Source: Clostridiales bacterium (GTDB taxonomy: Bacteria; Bacillota; Clostridia; Oscillospirales; UBA644). Taken from it: a DNA stretch of 16,737 bases. Below, piece by piece: positions 6,576 to 14,253 of this stretch. The notes under the pieces were generated by a model. It saw nothing but the letters and a program-made list of their open reading frames with translations. It had not been told where the DNA came from and made no database searches. A program made the translations under genes and the position numbers. How positions within the stretch are numbered: position 1 is the stretch's first letter; each line of letters begins with the position of its first letter. Location of the stretch: NCBI GenBank assembly GCA_003343705.1, contig QAKR01000042.1, positions 1 to 16,737 of the forward strand, given 5' to 3'.

Positions 6576-6581
6576 ATCTGT

Positions 6582-6911
6582 TTACTTCTTGTCCGAACCG
6601 TGTTCTTTCTCGAACTTGCGTAGCGTTACCGAACTGAACCGTTCCTTTATGAATTCCCGGACGTCCGAAGCCCGGTAATACACTTTTCCGCTGATTGTAA
6701 AGTAAGGTAATACGCCCAAAGCACGGTAGCGTTGCAAAGTTTTGATGCTAACCTTGAACAACAGGCACAAATCCTGATTATCCAGCAGGTTATCATCTTC
6801 GGGCAGCACCTTGTCGGCATTGCGCAATGCCCGCACATCCTTGCAAAGCTCGTCCAGCTTGTCGAATAACTTTTGCATCCACTCTTTGAAATCGTAGTTT
6901 TCTATATACAT
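6582..6911 (-). CDS. Small helix-turn-helix protein (HTH_17/excisionase-like)
   Basis: This 109-residue protein has an acidic and aromatic N-terminus (MYIENYDFKEWMQKLFDKLD) and an HTH_17 core: LLDNQDLCLLFKVSIKTLQR, YRALGVLPY, and the wing KVYYRASDVREFIKERF. It shares the YRxxGxLPY and YYxASDV pattern with the protein at 922-1209, so the two are evidently related. It is the last gene of the backbone before the cargo, transcribed towards the mobilization operon and away from the cargo. It is likely a DNA-binding regulator or recombination directionality factor. A palindromic region lies just upstream of its start. Confidence 0.85.
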   Translation of the reverse strand: MYIENYDFKEWMQKLFDKLDELCKDVRALRNADKVLPEDDNLLDNQDLCLLFKVSIKTLQRYRALGVLPYFTISGKVYYRASDVREFIKERFSSVTLRKFEKEHGSDKK

Positions 6912-6914
6912 AGT

Positions 6915-6965
6915 TGCTTCATTTTCTGATTATACATTATGGTTTGTCAATCGATTGATGAAGCA
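6915..6965. promoter_or_regulatory. Candidate operator: palindrome and inverted repeat upstream of the 6911 gene
   Basis: An 8-bp inverted repeat, TGCTTCAT (6915-6922) with ATGAAGCA (6958-6965), brackets the leader region of the leftward gene. The 12-bp perfect palindrome TCAATCGATTGA at 6947-6958 abuts its right arm. The arrangement suits a dimeric regulator. No clear -7 octamer was found. Confidence 0.45.
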
Positions 6966-7040
6966 AAGTTCAGAAATGGAAGGCAAAGAAATTACGAGGG
7001 CAGACATGGAATCCCCTATAAATGGGTGTTAAGTTATTGA

Positions 7041-7653
7041 TTATCTATATCCTTTTTTATCATGTTCCTTTCGGATAAGGTCTGCCAGTCCATTAAGAAA
7101 CTCCGTGATTTTGCCCGGCTTTCGTTTTATCACATCCTCATGCTTTTGGTGATAGTCGCCTATCTTGATATTAAAGAGCCATTCAAAGGCTTTTCCCAAA
7201 TCCACCAAGTAGGCAGGTTTACCATTTTGATATACGATGTTTTTAGAGATGAACAAACCGCTGACAATTTCCATAATGTTGATAAGGGTTGCTTTGTCAG
7301 CCAAATAGAGAGGGGAAAGAGGTGGTTTATCAAGTTGCCGTTTAAACTGTTCGGGGTATTTGATACGCCATTCTACAATACGTATTTCGTTATCTATTAG
7401 TCCTATCGCTTCATCAATTAGATGCAAATAAGGCATTTTTTTCTTGCTCAAACTGTACACGGTACGATTTGAGACGATGTAATCCGAAAGAAAAATACCG
7501 TAGTAAAATGCTATTATCCTGTTCATACATGCTGAAATCAGCTAAATGTAACGCCAATTCTTCAATAGCTCCTACAAGCTCTGTTGCAAAAACTTCACGC
7601 TGTGAGTATTCCGATAATAAACGGAAAAATCTCTGTTGTAATAGGTCGTTCAT
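7041..7653 (-). pseudogene. RteC-like regulator split by an apparent +1 frameshift
   Basis: Two overlapping leftward frames together make one RteC-sized protein of about 200 residues. The frame at 7653-7414 gives the N-terminus (MNDLLQQRFFRLLSEYSQRE and onward). The frame at 7526-7041 gives the rest, including the C-terminal winged-helix region typical of RteC (GKAFEWLFNIKIGDYHQ and ITEFLNGLADLIRK). The frames overlap by 113 nt and differ by one base; the natural join is near FSMYEQDNS in the first and AFYYGIFL in the second. RteC of CTnDOT activates excision genes in the tetracycline response. A real frameshift mutation, programmed slippage, a sequencing error, or translation of the 161-residue frame alone are all possible. 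Confidence 0.6.
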
Positions 7654-7665
7654 TATAATTATCTG

Positions 7666-7699
7666 AGGAAGTTCTGCTAAAATATTGACAGAACTTCCT
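7666..7699 (-). terminator. Hairpin terminator after the aldo/keto reductase gene
   Basis: A perfect 11-bp stem, AGGAAGTTCTG (7666-7676) with CAGAACTTCCT (7689-7699), has a 12-base loop. It lies 10 bases past the stop codon of the leftward aldo/keto reductase gene and separates that gene from the RteC-like gene. Confidence 0.75.
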
Positions 7700-7709
7700 A
7701 CTGTAAAGT

Positions 7710-8711
7710 TTACTTATTTACAAATTTAAAATCATATTCGTTGTATCGATTGCCTATATTTGGATATTTTTTCAGAAGCAATTCTATCTTAGATATATCA
7801 TCTGGCAATAAATTAACATCGGTAGCTTTCGCATTTTCTTCTAAATACTTGATTCGTTTAGTTCCCGGTATAGGGATGATATTTTCACTCTGTGCCAATA
7901 TCCAAGCTAATGCAAGTTGAGCAGGAGTTATTCCCTTACTTTCTGCTATTTCTGCAAATTCTGCTGTTAATTTTTGATTATTCTCCCAATATATACCGTT
8001 ATAACGTGGCAAATGCTTACGAAAGTCATTTTCACCCAATGCATTCACATTAATAGTATTTGTTACCAATCCTCTACCCAATGGTGAAAAGGGAACTAAG
8101 GTTACTCCTAATTCTTTTGTCAAGGGCAAAATTTCTTTTTCCACATCACGGGTTAATAGAGAATATTCACTTTCAACGGCAGATATAGGATGAACGGCAC
8201 AGGCTCTCCGCAATGATTCGGCAGAACATTCGCTTAGTCCTAAATAGCGTACCTTGCCTTCTTTTACCAATTCTGCCATAGTCCCAACGGTTTCTTCGAC
8301 CGGTATTGTCGGGTCTATTCGATGCGCATAGTACAAATCTATGGTTTCAATATTCAACCTTTTCAGGCTGAGTTCTACAGCTTGTCTTATATATTGAGGA
8401 GAAGCATCCACATAACTTTCACCACCATCAAATACAGTACCTTGATGATTACGTAAACGGAAACCGAATTTGGTAGCAATGAAAATCTGATTTCTTTTTT
8501 CAGCCAATACCTTAGATAGTAATCTTTCATTAGCACCATTGCCATACACATCCGCAGTGTCCCAAAAGTTTATACCAAGCTCTAAGGCACGATGTAATGT
8601 CTTAATACTTTCTTTTTCATCGGCTACTCCATACGCAGCACTCATTCCCATACATCCCAATCCAATGGCGGACAGGCTTACTTCTGTTTTACCTAATTTT
8701 CTATACTTCAT
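7710..8711 (-). CDS. Aldo/keto reductase
   Basis: This 333-residue NADPH-dependent oxidoreductase has the complete family tetrad: Asp51 and Tyr56 in DTADVYG, Lys81 in ATKFG and His130 in YYAHRID. The N-terminal LGKTEVSLSAIGLGCMGM and the C-terminal cofactor region with IIPIPGTKRIKYLEENAKA are typical of the large bacterial AKR groups that reduce small aldehydes and ketones. The length is normal and the protein looks intact and cytoplasmic. It is the last gene of a leftward run of regulators and a cupin lipoprotein, so it may be the effector enzyme of a stress or detoxification cassette. The physiological substrate cannot be deduced. Confidence 0.93.
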   Translation of the reverse strand: MKYRKLGKTEVSLSAIGLGCMGMSAAYGVADEKESIKTLHRALELGINFWDTADVYGNGANERLLSKVLAEKRNQIFIATKFGFRLRNHQGTVFDGGESYVDASPQYIRQAVELSLKRLNIETIDLYYAHRIDPTIPVEETVGTMAELVKEGKVRYLGLSECSAESLRRACAVHPISAVESEYSLLTRDVEKEILPLTKELGVTLVPFSPLGRGLVTNTINVNALGENDFRKHLPRYNGIYWENNQKLTAEFAEIAESKGITPAQLALAWILAQSENIIPIPGTKRIKYLEENAKATDVNLLPDDISKIELLLKKYPNIGNRYNEYDFKFVNK

Positions 8712-8732
8712 AATTTATATTTTTAGTCGATA

Positions 8733-8740
8733 CAAAATTA
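8733..8740 (-). promoter_or_regulatory. Promoter -7 octamer for the aldo/keto reductase gene
   Basis: On the minus strand this reads TAATTTTG, matching TAnnTTTG, 22 bases before the ATG at 8711. An inverted repeat, GAATT-ATAC-AATTC (8759-8772), lies upstream at about the -33 to -40 zone and could be an operator for the AraC-family protein encoded next door. Confidence 0.5.
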
Positions 8741-8791
8741 GGAGATGCTAATTGAGCAGAATTATACAATTCAAAGCATCAGTTGCACAAA

Positions 8792-9697
8792 TCAAATAAT
8801 TGCCTGTTCTCTGACTTCGCTTGGCGATTTACCAGTATGTTTGCGATAGAATTTACTGAAATAAGAAACCGTTTCAAATCCCAAGCTATACGCTATTTCT
8901 GATATTGAAAGATTAGTATGTAGTAGGTGTTGGGTACATTCTTTGATTATTCTTTCCGCAATCATCTCAGAGGTAGTTTTTCCTGTTATTTCTTTAACCA
9001 CTTTATTTAAATGATTAACGTGTACAGACAGGCGGTTTGCGTAATCGGCAGGAGTGCGCAGACTTAAAATCGCGTTTGGATAATCAACGGGAAATTGTCT
9101 ATCCAACAATTCTATAAATAATTCAGTAATGCGTTGCGAAGCATTCGGATGTGATTCATATTGATTGGAATCCTGCATTTTCAGGGCTGTATGAACCAAC
9201 AAATGAAGATAACACCGCAAGACATCGGACTTATTTATATAGTCTGATTGGTTCTCTTCCTGCATTTGTTTGTATATATCCATCACTTTAGCAACTTGCA
9301 CATCATCTAAAAAGAAAACCTTATCTCCTGTTACTTTGAACAAAGGAGTATTTGCCAAAGAACCGTTCTTTTCATCTGACTGCACAAACTGTTCATTGAA
9401 AATGCAAAACACTCCTTTTTGTTCTTCACTGATTGATTCCCAAGCATAAGGAACTAAAGGGTTGGAAAACAATAATGCAGGACGATCTACTAAAATCCAT
9501 TTGTCTGCATAATACAGTTTTCCCACACCTATAATTAATGTAATCTTATAAAATTCCCTGTAACCGAATTGTACAGTTCCAAAATTACATTGCCGGGAGA
9601 AAATATTAAAATAAGGTTTCTCCATTGAATAGGTTGCATCCGGTTGGAGGTCACAACTTTGTATTCTCTTATAGAATTGTGTTATACTTTCTGGCAT
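8792..9697 (-). CDS. AraC-family transcriptional regulator
   Basis: This 301-residue protein has an N-terminal sensor domain, probably a cupin-like fold (about 30-170), and a C-terminal double helix-turn-helix domain. The first helix-turn-helix lies around SVHVNHLNKVVKEITGKT. The second contains the family signature LSISEIAYSLGFETVSYFSK followed by FYRKHTGKSPSEVR. Members usually activate an adjacent operon when they bind a small ligand. The aldo/keto reductase gene starts 80 bases downstream on the same strand and is the obvious candidate target; the ligand is not predictable. The stop and start codons of the flanking genes leave short gaps, so limited cotranscription is possible. Confidence 0.92.
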   Translation of the reverse strand: MPESITQFYKRIQSCDLQPDATYSMEKPYFNIFSRQCNFGTVQFGYREFYKITLIIGVGKLYYADKWILVDRPALLFSNPLVPYAWESISEEQKGVFCIFNEQFVQSDEKNGSLANTPLFKVTGDKVFFLDDVQVAKVMDIYKQMQEENQSDYINKSDVLRCYLHLLVHTALKMQDSNQYESHPNASQRITELFIELLDRQFPVDYPNAILSLRTPADYANRLSVHVNHLNKVVKEITGKTTSEMIAERIIKECTQHLLHTNLSISEIAYSLGFETVSYFSKFYRKHTGKSPSEVREQAII

Positions 9698-9748
9698 AAT
9701 ATAGCTATTTATTGCAAAACAAACAATTATTTTTCGAACAATAGCTTA

Positions 9749-10147
9749 CTATTCAGGCAATAACATTAATAAATCCTCATTTTCTTCTACTAAGTAGTAT
9801 GCCATGAACACCAAAGGTTCGGAATCTAAGGCATTATCAAAATGCAGTATCGGCTTATTCTTAGGTTCGTAGAATGCCTCGCCTGCTTTTATTAATTGAG
9901 GTTTTTCTCCTTCAATCTGAAATAATAAAGTACCTGAAACGATATGCCCTACAACCGGACAAGGATGCAAATGATACTCTGCCTTACCATTTACCGGTAT
10001 AACAACTTTCTTAATTTCGACTTTTGACAAACCTTGTTTTTCCCTCAATTGGATTGAAAGAAGATTGGTTCTTGCTACATTTTTCTTTTCCATACTTGTG
10101 CAACAACTTGAAATGATTAATAAAATGAATAGTACTATCTTATTCAT
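9749..10147 (-). CDS. Cupin-domain lipoprotein
   Basis: From the ATG at 10147 the product is 132 residues. MNKIVLFILLIISSCCTS is a lipoprotein signal peptide with a Cys after SS, so the mature protein would be anchored in the cell envelope. The rest is a single small beta-barrel cupin, with HLHPCPVVGHIVSGTLLFQI as metal-binding motif 1 and AFYEPKNKPILHFDN as motif 2. A longer frame opens at 10168 with TTG, but that codon lies inside a TATCTTTG promoter octamer, so the ATG is preferred. The gene sits between the two regulators. A ligand-binding or protective role in the envelope is plausible; no reaction can be assigned. Confidence 0.8.
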   Translation of the reverse strand: MNKIVLFILLIISSCCTSMEKKNVARTNLLSIQLREKQGLSKVEIKKVVIPVNGKAEYHLHPCPVVGHIVSGTLLFQIEGEKPQLIKAGEAFYEPKNKPILHFDNALDSEPLVFMAYYLVEENEDLLMLLPE

Positions 10148-10165
10148 AAATGATTTATTTTGCTG

Positions 10166-10173
10166 CAAAGATA
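10166..10173 (-). promoter_or_regulatory. Promoter -7 octamer that decides the start of the cupin gene
   Basis: On the minus strand this reads TATCTTTG, a match to TAnnTTTG. Transcription would begin just before the ATG at 10147, which excludes the upstream TTG (10168) as a start codon. Confidence 0.45.
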
Positions 10174-10193
10174 GAATGGAGCAAGAGATTATT

Positions 10194-10763
10194 TCATTGA
10201 CCTATGTTAAGAGATTTAAGACGGCTTAAAGATTCAGGCTTTATTCCAAGATAAGAAGCGATATGATATTGTGATACGTGTTGTTCTATATGAGGATAAG
10301 TTCGTAAAAGCAACTTATATCTTTCTAAAGCATCATCCATGAGTAATGAAGTCTCTTTTCTGCATTTTTTAATGAAGAGAGTATCCGCTATATATTTTCC
10401 TAATTTATACCCTTCATTAGAGGTTTGTAGTAATTGGTCATAATTAGATTTAGACAAACAATATAAGACTGAATTTTCTAATGCTTGTATACTTCCTACG
10501 CTTGCTTCTATTGTCAAGAAACTTCTATAGGACGTAGCAAATGAACCTTGGAAATGAAAATCACTGATATAATCTTCTCCTTCCTTTTCTATGTAAGAAC
10601 GTAAAACTCCCGTCTCTACAAAACCAATAAATGAACAGACTTGTCCCTGACGTAATAAATATTCTTTCTTTTTCAAAATAACTTCATCGCATTCACCCAC
10701 CAGCCTTCTAAACAAATCGAGAGAGAGTCCTATTTCCTTGATTATTAAGTTTTCTAATACCAT
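10194..10763 (-). CDS. Crp/Fnr-family transcriptional regulator
   Basis: This 189-residue protein has an N-terminal cyclic-nucleotide-binding-type beta roll (EYLLRQGQVCSFIGFVETGV followed by LRSYI) and a long dimerisation helix. At the end is a helix-turn-helix (VSQYHIASYLGIKPESLSRL). It is the shorter Bacteroidetes type, without obvious FeS-binding cysteines and without a clear cAMP-contact set, so the signal is unknown. It ends only 46 bases before the cupin gene and heads the leftward run of genes. A perfect 16-base inverted repeat upstream (10832-10847) could be its operator. The C-terminus after the recognition helix is short but within the normal range. Confidence 0.88.
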   Translation of the reverse strand: MVLENLIIKEIGLSLDLFRRLVGECDEVILKKKEYLLRQGQVCSFIGFVETGVLRSYIEKEGEDYISDFHFQGSFATSYRSFLTIEASVGSIQALENSVLYCLSKSNYDQLLQTSNEGYKLGKYIADTLFIKKCRKETSLLMDDALERYKLLLRTYPHIEQHVSQYHIASYLGIKPESLSRLKSLNIGQ

Positions 10764-10831
10764 ATTTACAGTTTGATGCTACAAAATTACCTAAAAGACT
10801 TCAAATCGACGTACTATTTACCAAACAAAAG

Positions 10832-10847
10832 CATTACTTTTGTAATG
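10832..10847. promoter_or_regulatory. Inverted repeat CATTAC-N4-GTAATG, candidate operator
   Basis: The two 6-bp arms are perfect and the sequence overlaps a rightward -7 octamer TACTTTTG (10835-10842). It lies about 70 bases upstream of the start of the leftward Crp/Fnr-like gene. The spacing suits a dimeric regulator of that family. Confidence 0.45.
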
Positions 10848-10860
10848 AGGTCATAAAACA

Positions 10861-10956
10861 ATGGAAACACAAAGCAGATTGAAGAATCTCACTCGTATCC
10901 ATATTGTTCCCATTATCTATTACACTCCTTATAAATATCTATTATTTAACATATAG
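10861..10956 (+). pseudogene. 31-codon ORF, possible 5' remnant of a lost gene
   Basis: An ATG 18 bases after a promoter-like octamer opens a 31-codon frame beginning METQSRLKNLTRIHIVPI and ending in LLFNI before TAG. The N-terminus reads like the start of an ordinary protein, and the frame then becomes low-complexity and stops, which suggests a truncated divergent target gene of the Crp/Fnr-like regulator. It could equally be a small real peptide or chance. No family is recognised. Confidence 0.3.
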
Positions 10957-11111
10957 AGCTATCATTACTTGTTACTCAAAACAAGCTTTTACCATAGAAG
11001 TAACCCATAAACTCTATAGTAATACTGACCCCTTTTCTTTTACTTCTCACAAAGAAATAACTTTTGCTGCAAATAGAATATAGGTAACGAAGCATTTATC
11101 AAACAAATAAC

Positions 11112-11119
11112 TACCTTTG
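11112..11119 (+). promoter_or_regulatory. Promoter -7 octamer for the AlbA_2/OLD/UvrD operon
   Basis: TACCTTTG matches TAnnTTTG and lies 20 bases before the ATG at 11140, giving a short leader. No good TTTG is visible at -33, so expression may be weak or activator dependent. Confidence 0.5.
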
Positions 11120-11139
11120 CAGCACAATTACAGATACTT

Positions 11140-12513
11140 ATGTTGAATACTGAAAACATACAATTGCTCATTGATAGCGGAGAAGGCTATAATGTTGAGT
11201 TCAAAGTTCGTGTTCCCTCTAAAGTTCGTGAACTGACAGAAGAAATTTGCGCTTTCGCCAATGCAGACGGAGGATACTTACTTATTGGTATAGATGATAA
11301 CGGACAGATTATAGGCACAAGTTTAGAGAATGACAAACGTTCTGCTATTCAAGGCTCTATCAGTGAAATATCTCCGACGCTTCATTGCGAGTTGTACACC
11401 GTGAATATTGAAGATAAAACAGTTTGGGTGATTGATGTTCCATCAGGTAAAGACAAACCTTATATCTTTTCCGGTTCTATCTTTGTACGCGAGGGAGCAA
11501 ACTCTCAAAAACTTCGTACTGTCGAAGAAATGCGTAGCTTCTTTCAGGAGTGCAACAAAATATTTTTTGATGCTATCCCCTGCTCATGGTTTAACATTTA
11601 CACTGATGCAGACGAACAAGCGATAAAAGACTTCCGTACGGAAGCACAACTAAGTCCATCGACAGCCGACAAACAGATATTCGAGAATTTGGAACTGTTT
11701 ACAGATAAAGGTGTAGCAAAAAATGGTGCTGCCATGTTCTTTGGAAAACAACCTGAACGGAAATTTCCGCACGCAATAACAAGATGTGTTCTTTTCAAGG
11801 GAACAACCAAAGTATTTATTATTGATGATAAATCTTTCGGTGGTCCACTATACCAGCAATATTTACAAGCAATGACATGGCTGGAAAGCAAACTGCAAGT
11901 AGCTTATAAAATTGAAGGAGCAGGGCCGAGAGAAGAAATTTGGGAAATTCCTCTTACTGTATTCAAAGAAGCCATTATAAACGCTTTATCCCATCGTGAT
12001 TATTACGAACAGGGAGCAACCATTACGATAGAAATGTTCGACGATCGAGTAGAAATTTCAAATCCCGGAGGACTTTTGCCTATTGTAGCTAAAGATTTCG
12101 GACACAAGAGCATGACACGTAACCCGTTAATATTTGGTCTGTTTACCCGTATGCATTTGGTTGAAAGGGTTGCATCCGGTATCCCCCGTATGAAGGAAGC
12201 TATGAAGGAAGCTAATCTTCCTGAACCTGAATTTCATACGGACGGGATGTTTACGGTAGTGTTTAAAAGGAAGAACAACAGTGACACCGATGGCACTGTA
12301 AATGACACTGTAAATGGCACTGTAAATGCAAACGAACAGTCCGTTCTGAATCTGATAAGAAAAGAGGAAGGTTTGAATGCTACGGAAATTTCAAAAAGAA
12401 TTTTGAAGAGCGTAAGAACCACCAAACGTTATCTAAAATCTTTAAACAATAAAAAGCTCATAGAATTTAAAGGAGCACCGAAAACTGGAGGATATTATAT
12501 TAAAAAACTTTAA
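11140..12513 (+). CDS. AlbA_2 (Schlafen-type) domain protein with GHKL-like ATPase domain and winged helix
   Basis: This 457-residue protein has three parts. The AlbA_2 domain covers about residues 15-130 (VEFKVRVPSKVRELTEEICA, ANADGGYLLIGIDDNG, FVREGANSQKLRT). The middle is the region often annotated as RecG-related or HATPase_c_4, with an N box around 275-290 (FKEAIINALSHRDY) and a G motif (VEISNPGGLLP). A C-terminal winged helix covers about 400-457. A 12-bp tandem repeat encodes a GTVN/DTVN linker at 385-396. Such proteins are common in Bacteroidetes as putative DNA-binding regulators. The stop is 11 nt before the OLD-family gene, so it is the first gene of a three-gene operon and may control or assist the nuclease and helicase. 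Confidence 0.88.
   Translation: MLNTENIQLLIDSGEGYNVEFKVRVPSKVRELTEEICAFANADGGYLLIGIDDNGQIIGTSLENDKRSAIQGSISEISPTLHCELYTVNIEDKTVWVIDVPSGKDKPYIFSGSIFVREGANSQKLRTVEEMRSFFQECNKIFFDAIPCSWFNIYTDADEQAIKDFRTEAQLSPSTADKQIFENLELFTDKGVAKNGAAMFFGKQPERKFPHAITRCVLFKGTTKVFIIDDKSFGGPLYQQYLQAMTWLESKLQVAYKIEGAGPREEIWEIPLTVFKEAIINALSHRDYYEQGATITIEMFDDRVEISNPGGLLPIVAKDFGHKSMTRNPLIFGLFTRMHLVERVASGIPRMKEAMKEANLPEPEFHTDGMFTVVFKRKNNSDTDGTVNDTVNGTVNANEQSVLNLIRKEEGLNATEISKRILKSVRTTKRYLKSLNNKKLIEFKGAPKTGGYYIKKL
12292..12327 (+). repeat. Three 12-bp tandem repeats inside the AlbA_2 gene
   Basis: Units GGCACTGTAAAT, GACACTGTAAAT and GGCACTGTAAAT lie end to end and encode GTVN, DTVN, GTVN between the ATPase-like domain and the winged helix. 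The 12-bp unit keeps frame, so copy number could vary without loss of the protein. Confidence 0.85.
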
Positions 12514-12524
12514 TAATACATGAT

Positions 12525-14252
12525 ATGATACTAGCAGATATAACTCTCAAAGGATTTAGAAATTATAAAGATGCACATATTAAGTTAGAGAAAAATACAC
12601 TTATTATTGGGGCAAATGATGTTGGTAAGACAAATTTAATCTGGGCGATGCGATTACTATTAGATAGAAGCCTGTCAGATTATGATATAGAACCACGATC
12701 TAGTGATTTTTATGTATTGGAAGAAACTAACTCATTTGTCATATTATTACACTTTACAGATATTACTGAGGAATGTGTTTTGTCTAAACTAAGAGGAAAA
12801 ATAAGTGATGCTAATGAGATGTATATGTCCTATAATGCATCAAGAGATCCTAATACGGGAAAAATATCCTATACAATAAAAGCAGGAGCTTCCGTTGAAC
12901 TTTTGTCGGATATTGAAGCACATTATTATCGTAAATATTTAAATATTAAATACATCAGTTGCAGAAGAGACTTGTATGCTTTTATATCTAAAGAAAGAAA
13001 TTTTTTATTTCAAAATGCCAAAGAGAGCAGGAGCACTCAAGAAGAAGAGGAAGATAATACACTTTTACAAGAGATTAAAACTAAATTACAAGAAGCTAAC
13101 AATTTAATACCGACTTTACATTACATTTCTAAAGCGACAAACTCAATCAATAGTGAATTAAAAGAAATGTCTATTTACAACAATAATCAAGATGTATATT
13201 TTGATACAAATTCTTCAAATATAGACAAATTTATAGACAGTACCTCCGTTTCGTCAAAGACAAATGACACGCCCGTAAATATAGGTGGAGATGGACGATT
13301 AAATCAAATTTACTTATCATTGTGGGCAACTAAACATGAAATTGAACGTCCCAAGCTTGAAGAAGTTTCGATTGTATGCATCGAAGAACCTGAGGCTCAT
13401 TTGCATCCACATCAACAGCAAAAGCTTGCAACTTATTTGAGTAACAAGATATGTGGGCAAATATTCTTAACTAGTCACTCTCCACAAATCACCAGTGAAT
13501 TTTCTCCAAATTCAATTGTTCGCTTATACAAAACAGAACAATCAGATACCAAAGCTGCATCAAATGGTTGTTCTAAAATTATTGAAGGTTCCATAATAAA
13601 CTTTGGCTACAGAATGAGCATAATCCCAGCTGAGGCATTTTATGCTGATCAGGTTTGGCTCGTTGAAGGTATCTCTGAAGTTATTTTCTATAAAGCATTA
13701 TCGAAATTTTGTGGTGTAGATTTATTAAAAAACAACATAAGTATACTAATGGCTAATGGGATTGGATTCTCTACTTTTATCAAAATATTAAATGCCATGA
13801 ATATACCTTGGAAACTTAGAACAGATAATGATATATTCAAGATACCCAAAAAGAAATATTATAGAATGGCAGGAATGCAGAGAGCCATAAGTATTCTCGA
13901 AGATTATAGAGAATTGGATGCATCAGAAAAAAAAATAATTGAGGAAAACAAGGAAAAACTTAAAGAACTACCAACGAATATTCCTACAAATGAAATAAAC
14001 ACTATTTGCTCCACTTTAAGAAGTATATTAAATAATCATGGAATCTTTCTATCAGAAAAAGATTTAGAGAATGATATGTTCAATAGTCCTATAAAAAATG
14101 ATTTAATAGAATTTTTCAATGATTTAGAGGAATATGAAATTATCACGGCAATGCAAGAAGCAAAAGGAAATTTCATGTATAATTTCATAAGACAAAAAAG
14201 TACATCATTAAGTAAATTGAAGGAACATTCATTAACAAATCTATTAAGATAA
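12525..14252 (+). CDS. gajA: Class 2 OLD-family ATPase/TOPRIM nuclease, GajA-like
   Basis: This 575-residue protein has an ABC-type ATPase interrupted by a coiled-coil/dimerisation insert (about 150-245), then a TOPRIM nuclease domain. Walker A is GANDVGKT (29-36), the signature region is VNIGGDGRLNQIYLSL, Walker B is IVCIEEPEAHLHP (about 283-295), and the H loop is LTSHSP. In TOPRIM the catalytic Glu381 is in LVEGISEV and the Asp pair is in LRTDNDIFK (434, 436). Class 2 OLD proteins are defined by a UvrD-like helicase gene directly downstream, as here. GajA of Gabija nicks DNA when nucleotides are depleted during phage infection. The length is close to GajA. Symbol assigned by architecture, not by alignment. 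Confidence 0.85.
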   Translation: MILADITLKGFRNYKDAHIKLEKNTLIIGANDVGKTNLIWAMRLLLDRSLSDYDIEPRSSDFYVLEETNSFVILLHFTDITEECVLSKLRGKISDANEMYMSYNASRDPNTGKISYTIKAGASVELLSDIEAHYYRKYLNIKYISCRRDLYAFISKERNFLFQNAKESRSTQEEEEDNTLLQEIKTKLQEANNLIPTLHYISKATNSINSELKEMSIYNNNQDVYFDTNSSNIDKFIDSTSVSSKTNDTPVNIGGDGRLNQIYLSLWATKHEIERPKLEEVSIVCIEEPEAHLHPHQQQKLATYLSNKICGQIFLTSHSPQITSEFSPNSIVRLYKTEQSDTKAASNGCSKIIEGSIINFGYRMSIIPAEAFYADQVWLVEGISEVIFYKALSKFCGVDLLKNNISILMANGIGFSTFIKILNAMNIPWKLRTDNDIFKIPKKKYYRMAGMQRAISILEDYRELDASEKKIIEENKEKLKELPTNIPTNEINTICSTLRSILNNHGIFLSEKDLENDMFNSPIKNDLIEFFNDLEEYEIITAMQEAKGNFMYNFIRQKSTSLSKLKEHSLTNLLR

Positions 14253-14253
14253 A

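Larger units (their letters stand above)
10764..11139. other. Divergent intergenic region with promoters and a 31-codon ORF
   Basis: This 376-base AT-rich gap separates the leftward regulator run from the rightward defence-like operon. It contains a leftward -7 octamer TAATTTTG (minus strand, 10782-10789), a rightward TACTTTTG overlapping an inverted repeat (10832-10847), a short rightward ORF (10861-10956) and the promoter octamer of the AlbA_2 gene (11112-11119). The stretch 10957-11100 shows nothing I can name and may be remnant DNA. Confidence 0.55.

Noticed and set aside
7062..7400. A 112-codon rightward frame inside the RteC-like gene
   Set aside because: It is the complement of the RteC-like frame, which has family features; the rightward frame has none.
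10168..10168. An upstream TTG start for the cupin lipoprotein, seven codons before the ATG
   Set aside because: The TTG is part of a promoter octamer (TATCTTTG), and the ATG places the signal peptide at the very N-terminus as expected.
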